Shown: positions 55,115 through 64,000 of the stretch, piece after piece | Numbering within the stretch: position 1 is the stretch's first letter | Layout: every line of letters begins with the position of its first letter | Source of the DNA: Pirellulales bacterium | Lineage (GTDB): Bacteria; Planctomycetota; Planctomycetia; Pirellulales; JACPPG01 | Direction of reading: 5' to 3' | DNA length: 64,000 bases | Assembly (NCBI GenBank): GCA_036499395.1 | Contig: DASYDW010000100.1 | Coordinates: forward strand, 1-64,000 | Position numbers and translations under genes: made by a program | Notes under the pieces: model-generated | What the model saw: the letters and a program-made list of their open reading frames with translations, nothing else | Told to the model about the DNA's origin: nothing | Database searches by the model: none

Positions 55115-55449
55115 CGTGCGCTCCCTGTCAAACACCATTTCGACCGGCGAAGGAAGATACGTCAAATCGTCGGCGTGCGAATGGGCGGTGCGTCATGCTC
55201 CGGGAGGAAAGTAACGGCATAGCGGGTTTCGCATCAAGACCAAAACCTGGGCCAGTCGGACTTGATCGCGTCATTATACACCCGTCGCGCAACGTGAAGC
55301 GACTAGCAAATGCCGCGTCTGTGACGCCACGGCATCGTGCAAGTTTTAAATACTTATAAGATCGTGAATTTTGCGTTCGCATTGCGCTGTCGTTGTCGCC
55401 TCGAAGAAGCAACCCGAAAGCCAAGACCGAGTGGTCGCAGTGGGACGTG
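55115..55449. other. Intergenic region, no gene recognised
   Basis: 335 bp between the ABC permease stop and the peptidase start; nothing recognised, though it should hold the peptidase promoter. Confidence 0.5.
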
Positions 55450-57969
55450 CTATTCGTATTGTAACGCACGAACGATCTCAAGTCGCGAAGCGCGTCGGGC
55501 AGGAATCCAGGCGGCCGCCGAAGCGATCAGCAGGCAGGCCCCGCTGCATGCCAGCACAAACCAGCCGTCGGCATAGAATTCGACCGGCTGCCCCAGCAGG
55601 ACATGGGTAGACAAATTCATCAAAAATGCCAGCAACAGGCCGATAGCTACCCCCGGGACCAGGCTGCACAAGCCCAGGTTGAGGGCCTGAAACAGGATCA
55701 TCCGGCGGACCTGAGACCGGCAAAGGGCCACGCTGCGGAGCACGGCGATTTCTCGGGTTTGCTCCATGACATTCATTGTTAGCGTGTTAACGATGCCTAG
55801 CGAGGCCACGAAAAAGACCAATGCCAGGAGTAGCCACAGAAAGCCAATGACCCCGGCCATCATGTAATGGATACGGGCGCGAAATTCGGCATTCGACTGC
55901 AACATGTAGCCGCGGGATTCACTGAAGGTCGCCATAGTCTTCCCCAAGGCCGCGGTCGCCCCAGGTTGCGCGGTCACCATATAAACGTCGACGCCATCGA
56001 ACTGGAATAACTGCTGGGCAGCCTTCCGCTCGAGATAGGCTGCCATTCCACCGGCGATGTATTCCGTCACGGTGCCCGCGATGCGAACCGTGCGACTGCC
56101 ACGGCGGGTGTTCAACTCCAGCGAGTCTCCGACGTTCAGATTCAATCTCCGCGCGAGCGCTGTGCCGATCACGGCTTCGCCCGCCAACAGGCCTCGCGTG
56201 ATATCGGCTTGCGACCCCTCGGCGATATCTAGAGCTTCGGTCGCTTCGGCGTCGAACGATCGGGCGACGATCACAACCGCCTCGTCGCCGGTCTTTGCTT
56301 GCACCAGATTCAGCTCGTGAACGGCTGCAACGTCGGGCAGCGCACGCAGCTCGTTACGCAGCTCTTCGGGCAAATGCGCGGTGACGGCGTAGCTCAACTC
56401 AGGCAGCGTGCTGCGCAGCAGGTAATCGGCCTTGAAGGTGCGGACCGACCATTGCTCGATGTCGCGAATGTTGTTGCGGATCGATTGCCCCATTGCGATC
56501 GAGATCACCAAGGCTACGCACAGCACAGCGGCAGTCAGGCCACTGCGCAGGGCATTACGCGATAGTTGCTGTACGGCCAACCGTCCCTCGATCCCCCATA
56601 CCGGCTTGAGCAGTCTGGCAATCAGGGCCGCGACGTACGGATACAGGGCAGGGGTCAGCAGAACGCCGCTAATCAGAATCAAACCCAATAGCGGTGCTGG
56701 CACCGCGCGCTGCAGAGGGCCCGGCAGCCAGCGACCGATGAACGCTCCGACACCGGCGATGGCAGCAATGCCGATCACGGCCCCGATGCGAAGCATGCGC
56801 GTGACAATCGCATCGTTGCCTTGCACCTGCAGACCTAGCAAGTCGGGTAACGGCGGGCGCCGAGCGGCACGGCGCGCCGGCGAAAGGGTTGCCATTACGG
56901 CCATGCCTGGACCAAACAGCGCGGCGAGGATAAACGGCTGTGGCGCAAGCTCCAGGCGTCGCAGCGTCACGCCGAGCAGTTGCTCCATGCCTCCTACGAG
57001 CATCACCGAGACGAGCAGCCCGACGGCCATGCCGATAACCATGCCGACGACACCCAGGATCAGAGCTTCTCGTAGCAAAAGGCTCGTGATTTGGCTGCTC
57101 GTCACGCCGATCGCGCGGAGAATCGCCAGTTGCCGCCGCCGTTCTCCCAGACTCATGAGGAACGAATTGAGGATTACGAAGGCACCAGCCACGATCGAAA
57201 CCACGCTCAGGGCCGACAGCCCTTGCTCCGCACCTAGTAGGCTATGCTGCGCCAGGTCACCTCGCGTGGCGGGAGAGCGGACCACCAGACCCTCTGGCAG
57301 CAACGGTGTGATCGCGGCTTGCACGCTGTCCAAATCGGCATCGTCGGTCAGAACAATGGGGATCGCTGTCGCCTGGTCGTCCAGCTTGAACAGCTTTCGC
57401 GCTGCCGGCAACGTGACAAATACGACCGAACCGCCGTTGAATCCGGCGATGCCACTCGGCTCGACCAGGCCGACGACACGTAGCTCGCTGATCCCGGCGC
57501 GTGACAGCAAGCGGATTTGCGAATCGACGGACAGCTTCAAACTCTTGGCGAAGTTATCGACCAGCAGGGCTTCGTTGTCGTTCGCCAATGCTCGCCCCGC
57601 GACCTGATGGGCGGCCGTTTCTTCGTCGTGGGCCGGATCGGTTCCGATGACCATCACGCCGAGCGGGTTCTCTCCGTTCACCAGCCCCGCAACCATCTGC
57701 ACGACAGGATTTGCCGAGCGCACACCGCGAAGTTTCGCAATCTCGCTCGCTAGTGCAGGATCGAAGCCACCTCCTCCTTCAGCAACGACTTCGAGCGCCG
57801 CGTTGCCGGTCAGATCGGCGAACATCTGCTGATACGCGTGCCGCGTGGTGTTGATCACCAGGGCGATTGCGAAGACACCTGCCACGCCGATCACGATGCC
57901 AGCCAGGGTAAGCAGCGTTCGGCTCGGTCGGCGCACGAACTCGCGATACGTGTAATGCCGCAGCATCAT
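55450..57969 (-). CDS. ABC transporter permease with two FtsX domains (MacB/LolC-like)
   Basis: An 839-aa inner-membrane protein. TM1 (SRTLLTLAGIVIGVAGVFAIALV) is followed by a periplasmic MacB-type core domain, then a first FtsX domain (three helices near 260-370) and a second copy in the C-terminal half (ending LACSGACLLIASAAAWIPARRASRLEIVRALQYE in parts). The ARR-AS-x-P ending is typical. It is translationally coupled by ATGA to the ATPase. Likely roles are export of lipoproteins or peptides, or mechanotransmission. Confidence 0.93.
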   Translation of the reverse strand: MMLRHYTYREFVRRPSRTLLTLAGIVIGVAGVFAIALVINTTRHAYQQMFADLTGNAALEVVAEGGGGFDPALASEIAKLRGVRSANPVVQMVAGLVNGENPLGVMVIGTDPAHDEETAAHQVAGRALANDNEALLVDNFAKSLKLSVDSQIRLLSRAGISELRVVGLVEPSGIAGFNGGSVVFVTLPAARKLFKLDDQATAIPIVLTDDADLDSVQAAITPLLPEGLVVRSPATRGDLAQHSLLGAEQGLSALSVVSIVAGAFVILNSFLMSLGERRRQLAILRAIGVTSSQITSLLLREALILGVVGMVIGMAVGLLVSVMLVGGMEQLLGVTLRRLELAPQPFILAALFGPGMAVMATLSPARRAARRPPLPDLLGLQVQGNDAIVTRMLRIGAVIGIAAIAGVGAFIGRWLPGPLQRAVPAPLLGLILISGVLLTPALYPYVAALIARLLKPVWGIEGRLAVQQLSRNALRSGLTAAVLCVALVISIAMGQSIRNNIRDIEQWSVRTFKADYLLRSTLPELSYAVTAHLPEELRNELRALPDVAAVHELNLVQAKTGDEAVVIVARSFDAEATEALDIAEGSQADITRGLLAGEAVIGTALARRLNLNVGDSLELNTRRGSRTVRIAGTVTEYIAGGMAAYLERKAAQQLFQFDGVDVYMVTAQPGATAALGKTMATFSESRGYMLQSNAEFRARIHYMMAGVIGFLWLLLALVFFVASLGIVNTLTMNVMEQTREIAVLRSVALCRSQVRRMILFQALNLGLCSLVPGVAIGLLLAFLMNLSTHVLLGQPVEFYADGWFVLACSGACLLIASAAAWIPARRASRLEIVRALQYE

Positions 57970-58721
57970 GGCCGTGCGCCCGAACTTTCACTTTCGGTGA
58001 AGTCACCATTGCGGGCGTGCTCTTCCGACATCAGTCGGTCGTGTACGATTTCGCCGTCGCGCAGCATGACAATGCGATCTGCCATCGCGGCATGGGCCGG
58101 GTTGTGCGTGACCATCAGAATGGTTTGGCCTTCGCTGACCAACTCACGCAAGAGATGCATCACCTGGTCGCCGTTGTGCGTGTCGAGGTTGCCGGTCGGC
58201 TCATCGGCTAACAGCAAGACCGGCTTGATCGCCAAGGCCCGGGCGATCGCCACGCGTTGCTGCTCGCCGCCGGACATTTCCTTGGGCAAGTGCCGGCCGC
58301 GATGTGCCAAGCCGACGCGATCGAGTGCCTGGGCCGCACGTTTTTCCGCCGTGGCGTCATCGACCCCGTCGACCACCAGTGGCAACGCAACGTTTTCGGC
58401 GGCGTTCAGGGCGTCGAGCAAATTGAAGGCCTGAAAGACAAGCCCCAGCCGGCGGCGGCGCAGCAGGGTCAGATCATCGTCAGAGAGGGCCAGGATGTCT
58501 TGTCCGTTGACGCGGATCGTGCCACCGTCAGGCGCATCGAGGCCTGCTACCAAGTGCAAGAGCGTGCTCTTACCGGAACCTGACGGGCCCATCACGGCCA
58601 GGAATTGGCCGGCGGGAATGTCGAGGTCGACTCCGGCTAGAGCGGTCACCCGTGTCGCGGCGGCGCCAAAGACTTTTTGCAGGGCACGAATCTCGACGGC
58701 CGGTTGCGTAGTTTCGGACAA
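57966..58721 (-). CDS. ABC transporter ATP-binding protein (MacB/LolD-like)
   Basis: A 251-aa ATPase with Walker A GPSGSGKST, Q-loop VFQAFNLLDALNA, signature MSGGEQQRVAIARAL, Walker B LLLADEPTGNLD and H-loop VTHNP. The FNLL-type Q-loop is typical of the LolD/MacB group. It overlaps the permease gene by 4 bp and so forms a two-gene exporter with it. Confidence 0.95.
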   Translation of the reverse strand: MSETTQPAVEIRALQKVFGAAATRVTALAGVDLDIPAGQFLAVMGPSGSGKSTLLHLVAGLDAPDGGTIRVNGQDILALSDDDLTLLRRRRLGLVFQAFNLLDALNAAENVALPLVVDGVDDATAEKRAAQALDRVGLAHRGRHLPKEMSGGEQQRVAIARALAIKPVLLLADEPTGNLDTHNGDQVMHLLRELVSEGQTILMVTHNPAHAAMADRIVMLRDGEIVHDRLMSEEHARNGDFTESESSGARP

Positions 58722-58860
58722 GCAAGTTTCCTTCGCGAGGGGCTTCCGTGCTCGTGCTGCGCGATCGGCGCTCTTTGCCGTACGCGGTTGAGAGCACTAT
58801 AACACGCCACGGTCTGCTGGATCAGGGCGCGATCGTCACCCCTTTCGGAGGTTAGGGTCG

Positions 58861-59226
58861 ATGGGACTTATCAAAACGGTGCTCAAGTACGTGCAGGGCC
58901 TGCTCTATGTTGTGGCCGGGATGAACCACTTCATCGCGCCAAGCTTCTACATGAAAATCATGCCCCCCTCGTTTCCGTGGCATGCGGCGCTGGTTTTTAT
59001 CAGTGGAATCGCGGAAGTGCTCTTAGGTGTGCTGCTGCTGATCCCGCGGACCACTCGGTTAGCGGCGTGGGGCCTGATTGCGCTGTTGATTGCCGTCTTC
59101 CCGGCAAACATCTACGTCTATCAGAATCAAGAGCTCTTCGGCGGTGTACCGCCCTGGGTACACCTGGCACGACTGCCGATTCAGGGTTTGTTGATTCTGT
59201 GGGCGTGGTGGTACACGCGAGATTAG
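58861..59226 (+). CDS. DoxX-like four-helix membrane protein
   Basis: A 121-aa membrane protein with four hydrophobic segments and a DoxX-type pattern: YVQGLLYVVAGMNHFIAP, ISGIAEVLLGVLLLIPRTTRLAAWGL, then PANIYVYQNQ and IQGLLILWAWWYTRD. Function is poorly defined in this family. GGAGG lies 9 nt upstream of the ATG. It is transcribed divergently from the ABC transporter. Confidence 0.87.
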   Translation: MGLIKTVLKYVQGLLYVVAGMNHFIAPSFYMKIMPPSFPWHAALVFISGIAEVLLGVLLLIPRTTRLAAWGLIALLIAVFPANIYVYQNQELFGGVPPWVHLARLPIQGLLILWAWWYTRD

Positions 59227-59281
59227 GAATCGAATGGCAGGCCCCGATGATCCGAAGGCATAGCGATGCGATCAAATATCG

Positions 59282-60127
59282 CTATTTTCCGAATCGATTT
59301 TGGACGATCGCCGCGGCTTCTCGAACCCAGGGGTGCTGCGAGGCAGTCAACGCCTGGATTGACGCCTGGACGCCTGGCTGTGCTTCAATGGCGCGCGACA
59401 TGCTTTCGTGATTCCTGCAAACACCGCTACTGTCTAGCGCATGATCACCGGAAAGCCAATGAAGTGCTTCGAGAACGACGGCTGGATCCGAAGACTTAAG
59501 AATAGTAGCCCACTCGGACGCGTCACGCTTGGGCACCGGTGGTCCGTCGCAATCGCCATTTACTACTAAATGGCCGTTGGAGTCTTCGAGTCTGAGCAAT
59601 GCAATTCTATTGCCAATTATGCCGTAATACCGTTTTCGGATATCTAGTCCATTAATGCTCGCATGCGTTAGGACCTCGATCACCTCGATTCCGAGGGATT
59701 TATCATTCCGGAGTAACGCGCCTTCAAGGTTTATCCGATATCCTGTCTTAAAACCGGATTCTTCAAGGATCGTTCCGTTCGTTTCCAAAAGATAGACCTT
59801 GGCATAAGAGTCGCCAGGAATGATGAACAGGTCTCGTCCCTCAAAGAGAATATATCGCGAATTGCCTTCCGCATCGGTCGAGTGCCAGAGGTGCCAAGGC
59901 TCAGGCTCGAAGATATTTGCAAGAGGATTCTGCTGACGCTTATCCGGGAGCACGCGGAACAGCAATTCTTCAAGCTCTTGCTTGCGATCGGGCGAAAGAT
60001 GACGCAAATCTTGGTTCAAGAAAGTCGCAAACGACGGTGGGCGCGAGAGGAACCACGAAAGTGCGGCGATCACAGTTACGATTGCGAAGATAGGAACAAT
60101 GCCAAATTGAAGCCTGTTTCTCCGCAT
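59282..60127 (-). CDS. Hypothetical membrane-anchored protein, AT-richer than neighbours
   Basis: A 281-aa protein with an N-terminal transmembrane anchor (FGIVPIFAIVTVIAALSWFL). The rest is a soluble domain with no motif I know; residues near 60-200 look beta-rich (WHLWHSTDAEGNSRYILFEG). The last 80 resemble one or two HEAT-like helical pairs (DPAVVLEALHWLSG, and HPWVREAAAIVQNRFGK). Base composition is visibly AT-richer than flanking genes, and codon choice differs, which suggests recent acquisition or weak expression. I start at ATG 60127; a GTG at 60154 is possible. Confidence 0.7.
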   Translation of the reverse strand: MRRNRLQFGIVPIFAIVTVIAALSWFLSRPPSFATFLNQDLRHLSPDRKQELEELLFRVLPDKRQQNPLANIFEPEPWHLWHSTDAEGNSRYILFEGRDLFIIPGDSYAKVYLLETNGTILEESGFKTGYRINLEGALLRNDKSLGIEVIEVLTHASINGLDIRKRYYGIIGNRIALLRLEDSNGHLVVNGDCDGPPVPKRDASEWATILKSSDPAVVLEALHWLSGDHALDSSGVCRNHESMSRAIEAQPGVQASIQALTASQHPWVREAAAIVQNRFGK

Positions 60128-60307
60128 TGCAGTATTATTGCTGCGAATCGACACAAAACGAAGGAAGCATCTTCTGCCTATGCCGATCCCGCCCGAAACT
60201 GGCTATTTGTTCGATCGTAGTAAAGCGGGTGGCAAGCGGCGCAGCTAGCGCCTTGGGCATGCAATGTCGAAGATCGCATGACAGGCAACGCATCACTTCA
60301 AGCTGTA

Positions 60308-61192
60308 TCACTCGCGGATGCCGCGTGAGTAGCGGACGATGCAGTACAGGGCGCGGAAGCCGTCGCGCCAGGTGATCTTCTTTCCCTCGGCATACGTGCG
60401 GCCGGCATAGCTGATGGGCCGTTCGTGAATGCGGATGTGCGGGATGCTGGCGATCTTGGCCGTCAGTTCCGGCTCGATGCCGAAGCGATTCTCGCGCAGC
60501 GTGGGGGCAATCTTCTGAATCACTTCACGGCGGAAAGCCTTGTAGCAGGTTTCCATGTCCGACAGGTTCAGATTCGTCATCATGTTCGACAGCAGCGTCA
60601 GCACGCGGTTGCCGACGTAGTGCCAGAAGTAGAGCACGCGCTGATTATCGCCTGAGAAGCGGCTGCCGAAGACGACGTCTGCCTGATTCTCGATGATGGG
60701 CTGCACCAGCTTGACGAATTCGGCCGGATCGTATTCCAGGTCGGCATCCTGCACGATGACCACGGTACCGGTGGCCGCGGCAAAGCCCGTGCGTAGCGCG
60801 GCGCCCTTTCCTTGGTTATGGTCGTGGAAAATGATTTTCATGTCCGGCGCTTCACGCCAACGGGACAGAATATCGCGCGTGCCATCCACGCTGCCATCGT
60901 CGACCAGAATCATCTCCAAGGGGAGGCCGGTCAGGCGAATGCGCCGAACGACTTCTTCGATCGTGCGCAGTTCGTTGTAGACCGGAATCACCACCGACAA
61001 TACGAAGTTCGGCGGTATCTCGAAGATCCCCAGCCGGCGACAGACGGTTGGGCCCAATAGTTGACGCAGGGTCTCGTAATCCGGATTCGGGCCGTCGGTC
61101 GGTTGTTCGGCCAGGCGCCAGAGCTGCGATTTGTCTTCCCCAGTGTCGTGTTGCGCCATGTGTTCCTGGTTAGTTTGATTCACGGAGCCCAT
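60308..61192 (-). CDS. Glycosyltransferase family 2 (polyprenyl-phosphate sugar transferase-like)
   Basis: A 294-aa GT-A fold enzyme. Nucleotide-sugar motifs: VVIPVYNELRTIEEVV, MILVDDGSVDGTRDIL, and the metal-binding QDADLEYDP. The acceptor region NLNLSDMETCYKAFRREV is typical of dolichyl- or undecaprenyl-phosphate mannosyl/glucosyl transferases such as DPM1-like proteins. No C-terminal transmembrane helices are present. Several starts are possible (61192 or 61159). It probably makes a lipid-linked sugar donor for envelope glycans. Confidence 0.92.
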   Translation of the reverse strand: MGSVNQTNQEHMAQHDTGEDKSQLWRLAEQPTDGPNPDYETLRQLLGPTVCRRLGIFEIPPNFVLSVVIPVYNELRTIEEVVRRIRLTGLPLEMILVDDGSVDGTRDILSRWREAPDMKIIFHDHNQGKGAALRTGFAAATGTVVIVQDADLEYDPAEFVKLVQPIIENQADVVFGSRFSGDNQRVLYFWHYVGNRVLTLLSNMMTNLNLSDMETCYKAFRREVIQKIAPTLRENRFGIEPELTAKIASIPHIRIHERPISYAGRTYAEGKKITWRDGFRALYCIVRYSRGIRE

Positions 61193-61311
61193 CCGGATAC
61201 CACCCACCCCCGAGATGACAAATCAGACTAGCTATCCTACGATGAAATCGTTCGGCTGTACAATCAAATCGGGCCTCTGATTCAACCCTCGGGCGGGGGA
61301 AAAGTAGCAGT

Positions 61312-62136
61312 ATGATTGGGAAATTTCGTGCGGCAGCCGTGCAGTTGTCCTCCGGCGAGAATGTGGCCGAGAATGTACAGAAGGCCTGCGACTTTGTCGA
61401 AGAGGCTGCCGCCCGGGGATCGCAATTCATTGCGCTGCCGGAAATGTTTGCTTGCCTGGGACGTTCGGCCACGATGGTGGCTTCGGCCGAATCGATCCCG
61501 GGACCAACGAGCGATATCCTGTGCCGCCTGGCCAAGCGGCTGTCGATCACACTGGTCGCAGGGAGCTATTGCGAGAGTTCGCCCGACCCGACGAAGTGTT
61601 TTAACACGAGCTTGTTGATCGGGCCGGAGGGGACGATCGTCGCCAAATATCGCAAACGGCATCTTTTCGACCTTGAGATACCGGGGCAAGTTTCGTGTCG
61701 CGAGTCGAGTTGGCTGGTGCCGGGCGACACAATTTGCGCCACGGAAACTGCGTGCGGGAAAATCGGGCAGGCAATTTGCTACGACCTGCGGTTTTCAGAA
61801 TTATTCCGCGAGCTGGTAGACCTGGGTTCTCAGTTGTTTTGCATTCCCGCCGCCTTTACGCTCGCGACAGGGCGCGATCATTGGGAAGTCTTGTTGCGCG
61901 CCCGAGCCATCGAGAATCAATGCTTTGTCATTGCGCCCAATCAATACGGGCAGCACGCGCCGGGGCTGACGACTTACGGTCGTTCGATGATTATCGATCC
62001 CTGGGGTACGGTCCTGGCCACCGCGGCCGATGGCGAAGGCGTGATCTATGCGGACCTCGATCTTGCGCGCGTAAGTGCGATCCGGGAGCGCTTGCCTGCC
62101 CTATCGCATCGTCGGCCGATTCTGCGGCCGCGTTAG
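61312..62136 (+). CDS. Nitrilase-family carbon-nitrogen hydrolase
   Basis: A 274-aa cytoplasmic amidase with the catalytic triad Glu44 (ALPEMF), Lys115 (KYRKRHLF) and Cys156 (GQAICYDLRF). The KRHLFDLEIPG segment resembles the NIT1/NIT2 branch (deaminated glutathione or omega-amidase), so removal of 2-oxoglutaramate or deaminated glutathione is the leading guess. Length is normal. It is divergent from the glycosyltransferase. Confidence 0.92.
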   Translation: MIGKFRAAAVQLSSGENVAENVQKACDFVEEAAARGSQFIALPEMFACLGRSATMVASAESIPGPTSDILCRLAKRLSITLVAGSYCESSPDPTKCFNTSLLIGPEGTIVAKYRKRHLFDLEIPGQVSCRESSWLVPGDTICATETACGKIGQAICYDLRFSELFRELVDLGSQLFCIPAAFTLATGRDHWEVLLRARAIENQCFVIAPNQYGQHAPGLTTYGRSMIIDPWGTVLATAADGEGVIYADLDLARVSAIRERLPALSHRRPILRPR

Positions 62137-63238
62137 CGCACAGCGGAGCCGGCGCGCATCGGCAAGTGTGTTCAATAATTTTTATTCGCGCGGTTGCAGA
62201 AAAAAATTGCGACGAAATGTGCGTGAAGAATTCGACGGGCCTCATCGTACGATATCCGTTCGCATGCTTTGCAAACAGCGAAGATGCAAGGCGCGGGTCA
62301 TTGTGTTGAAGAAATGCAAGTGATTTTTTTGGATGTTGTTGCAGTGATACGCTGTAACGCGCGAACTTTGCTCGCGTTTGATTTTCGTTCTTGACAATCG
62401 TCGCTCAGATCGCAAAATACGCGGGTACGTGACTGAGAGTTTGCGATTCGCGTTCACGGGCCATCACGTTCATCGATCATGCCGACGCGAATCGATTTCA
62501 ACCGACCTGTCGTTTCGTTAGGGCGCGCGGCGGATTTACGTGTGATTCAATGCGGATCGCACTGCGCGCCTGGGGCGGTCGATTCGTCGAGGTCGCGTTT
62601 GGGTGCGAGATTGGTGGCAGGCAAAGTTCCGCATTCGCGCTATGAAGCGTGGGCGCGGTTTGCAGCATGGGACGCCGGCTGGCATAAAGTCGCAAGATTG
62701 CATTTTACAAAACACCGCGGCGCGTCGGCTCGGTCCGGCCTGTTGCGACCCGTAGCACAGTTCTACCCGGCAATATCCTTGAGATTTGGGCTCGATTATT
62801 TTCGGCTCGATGAAACTGGGGGCGGCGACTGAGGGAGCGACTGCCGGCTGCCGGACCTTGGTCCGCGTCGCGGCACGGATTCCCCCCTGTTTTTTTTCTG
62901 CGGTCGGGCCACGGAATCGGCCAGCCGCAGAACTCGGGGCATTGCCGGGGAGAACTGGGCATTCTATCGCCTGTGTGACGTGCCTTCTTTTGCCTTGCCG
63001 TTCAGACTGCCGGCTCGTCGATCGCATGGCTCTCGGCCGACTATAATGCAGTTGGTGATTGCGCTCGCACGCCGCGCCATGATGTGGTCGTATTTCTCGC
63101 GGCGCCTCCGGCGTACGAAAAACGGCAGGGCGCTGGTCACAGTTTTCTGCACCGACCATTCGTGCATCTTGAGCGCCGTTTGGTGTATCAGCGTCATGCA
63201 GGTTGCTCTGGATTGCGACGAGGGACTGGCTGGCATTC
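62137..63238. other. Long unassigned region
   Basis: About 1.1 kb without a recognisable gene. The first 260 bp are AT-rich. A promoter-like TTGACA element is at 62391. Downstream frames of about 80-120 codons are open on both strands but lack ribosome sites and protein-like sequence. An unannotated RNA is possible; I saw no signature of RNase P, tmRNA or SRP RNA. Confidence 0.45.
62391..62419 (+). promoter_or_regulatory. Possible promoter in unassigned region
   Basis: A consensus TTGACA (62391-62396) is followed after 17 nt by AAAATA (62414-62419), within a locally AT-rich stretch. Nothing clearly coding begins within 150 nt. Confidence 0.35.
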
Positions 63239-64000
63239 ATGAGTCTCTGTCTGGTCGCACTGGGATCGAACGTCGGGGATCGACAGCAAGCGCTCGCGCG
63301 TTCAGTTGCCCAACTTGACGCGCTCGAGGGTTGCCAGGTGCGCGCGTGCAGCAGTTGGCACGAGACCGTTGCTGTGGGAGGTCCACCGGGGCAGACGCCA
63401 TTCCTGAATGGTGCTGTCGTTCTAGAAACCTCGCAGCCACCTGCGCAATTGCTGGGGATACTTAACGAGATCGAAGCCATGCTGGGGCGCACCCGCGATG
63501 TGCGCTGGGGGCCGCGCACGGTCGATCTCGACATGCTTCTATACGATGAATTGATTCTCGACTCGGCACAGCTAACGCTGCCGCATCCGCGGATGGCATT
63601 CCGCAAATTCGTCATCGAGCCGGCCGCTGAAATAGCCGGAGAGTGGCGTCACCCGACCATTGGTTGGACGCTTAAAAAGTTGCGAGATCACTTGCGGCAT
63701 GCCACTCCCTATGTGGCTATCACGGGGGCACCGCTTGCGGGGAATTCGCAGCTAGCGGCGCGGCTGGCTGAAAGTTTCGACGCCCGATTGATTCGCGACG
63801 CTGGGACCGTGGTGCAGCCCTCGCAGCCCGCCGCGGATTCGGCTGGCCGGCGACTGCAGGCAGAGATAGAATCGATCATCCGGCGCCGGCAACTGCTTGA
63901 TCGAGAATCGTGGGAACAGCCAGAGCGACTGGCTATCAGCGATTTTTGGCTCGAACAGTCGCGGGCTTACGGCGGTATCCTGGACGCACGCGAATCGGCC
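63239..64000 (+). CDS. folK: FolK (HPPK) fused to a nucleoside-kinase-like domain, partial
   Basis: The frame starts at ATG 63239 and runs off the right edge (254 codons visible). Residues 1-135 are 6-hydroxymethyl-7,8-dihydropterin pyrophosphokinase of folate synthesis: VALGSNVGDR (6-15), PFLNGAVVLE, and the signature RWGPRTVDLDMLLYD (89-103), then LPHPRM. From about 158 a second domain begins, with a P-loop-like GAPLAGNS at 163-170 and SDFWLEQSRAY further on, as in deoxynucleoside kinases. The P-loop Lys is Asn here, so this domain may be degenerate or act differently. Confidence 0.92.
   Translation, partial: MSLCLVALGSNVGDRQQALARSVAQLDALEGCQVRACSSWHETVAVGGPPGQTPFLNGAVVLETSQPPAQLLGILNEIEAMLGRTRDVRWGPRTVDLDMLLYDELILDSAQLTLPHPRMAFRKFVIEPAAEIAGEWRHPTIGWTLKKLRDHLRHATPYVAITGAPLAGNSQLAARLAESFDARLIRDAGTVVQPSQPAADSAGRRLQAEIESIIRRRQLLDRESWEQPERLAISDFWLEQSRAYGGILDARESA

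Noticed and set aside
62479..63615. Open frames on both strands (117 codons plus, 359 codons minus)
   Set aside because: The minus frame overlaps the folK gene and is Arg/Ser-rich shadow-like sequence; the plus frame has no ribosome site or recognisable domain.
1..64000. CRISPR arrays, toxin-antitoxin or restriction systems, rRNA
   Set aside because: No regularly spaced repeat array, cas-like gene, small toxin pair, methylase/nuclease set or rRNA sequence was seen on either strand.

Overview
The window looks like a chromosomal segment of a planctomycete, probably Pirellulales-like. The evidence is a characteristic family set: a PEP-CTERM protein, a sulfatase, DUF1080 and Tat-exported Gfo/Idh/MocA proteins, a DUF1501 protein, a DUF1559 pseudopilin-like protein, transmembrane Ser/Thr kinases with a planctomycete-type N-terminus, and a FolK fused to a nucleoside-kinase-like domain. 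GC content is high, genes are loosely packed, and several intergenic stretches of 0.3-1.1 kb carry no recognisable gene. All calls come from reading the sequence; no searches were run.

Layout. 1-9.4 kb: end of a PEP-CTERM protein, sulfatase, flavin reductase, an oxidoreductase/DUF1080 pair, an outer-membrane-type protein, a 2-hydroxyacid dehydrogenase, a thioredoxin-like protein and a second Gfo/Idh/MocA protein. 9.5-14.8 kb (minus strand): hisD, hisC, a membrane-tethered TAXI binding protein, inorganic pyrophosphatase and hisB. 15-18 kb: threonine aldolase (plus), then glutamate dehydrogenase coupled to a cyclic-nucleotide-binding protein (minus). 18.4-23.6 kb: a transmembrane pseudokinase with a secretin/STN-like C-terminus, followed by a zinc-ribbon/transmembrane/STN protein. 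23.8-25 kb: DAHP synthase behind a complete-looking attenuator whose leader peptide contains YWFWFYF. 25.2-28.9 kb: an active-looking Ser/Thr kinase, tRNA-Glu(CTC) with a decayed integrase beside it, and a DUF1501 protein. 29-39.4 kb: a TPR membrane protein, a methyltransferase, and a tripartite RND efflux system whose outer-membrane gene is separated from the pump by an IS630-type remnant. 40-45.7 kb: an exported protein interrupted by a stop, a YXWGXW-type protein, FkbM methyltransferase, DUF1559 protein, and a BlaI/M56 pair.

45.8-53.5 kb (minus strand) is the most coherent accessory block. Seven tightly packed or overlapping genes run YceI, methyltransferase, FAD reductase, type III polyketide synthase, methyltransferase, isoprenylcysteine-methyltransferase-like membrane enzyme, MMPL/RND-type exporter. 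This reads as a pathway that makes, methylates, carries and exports a lipophilic aromatic polyketide.

53.9-64 kb: a secreted cyanophycinase-like peptidase, a MacB/FtsX-type ABC transporter, a DoxX-like protein, an AT-richer orphan membrane-anchored protein, a GT2 glycosyltransferase, a nitrilase-family hydrolase, a 1.1 kb unassigned stretch, and the start of a FolK/nucleoside-kinase-like fusion that runs off the right edge.
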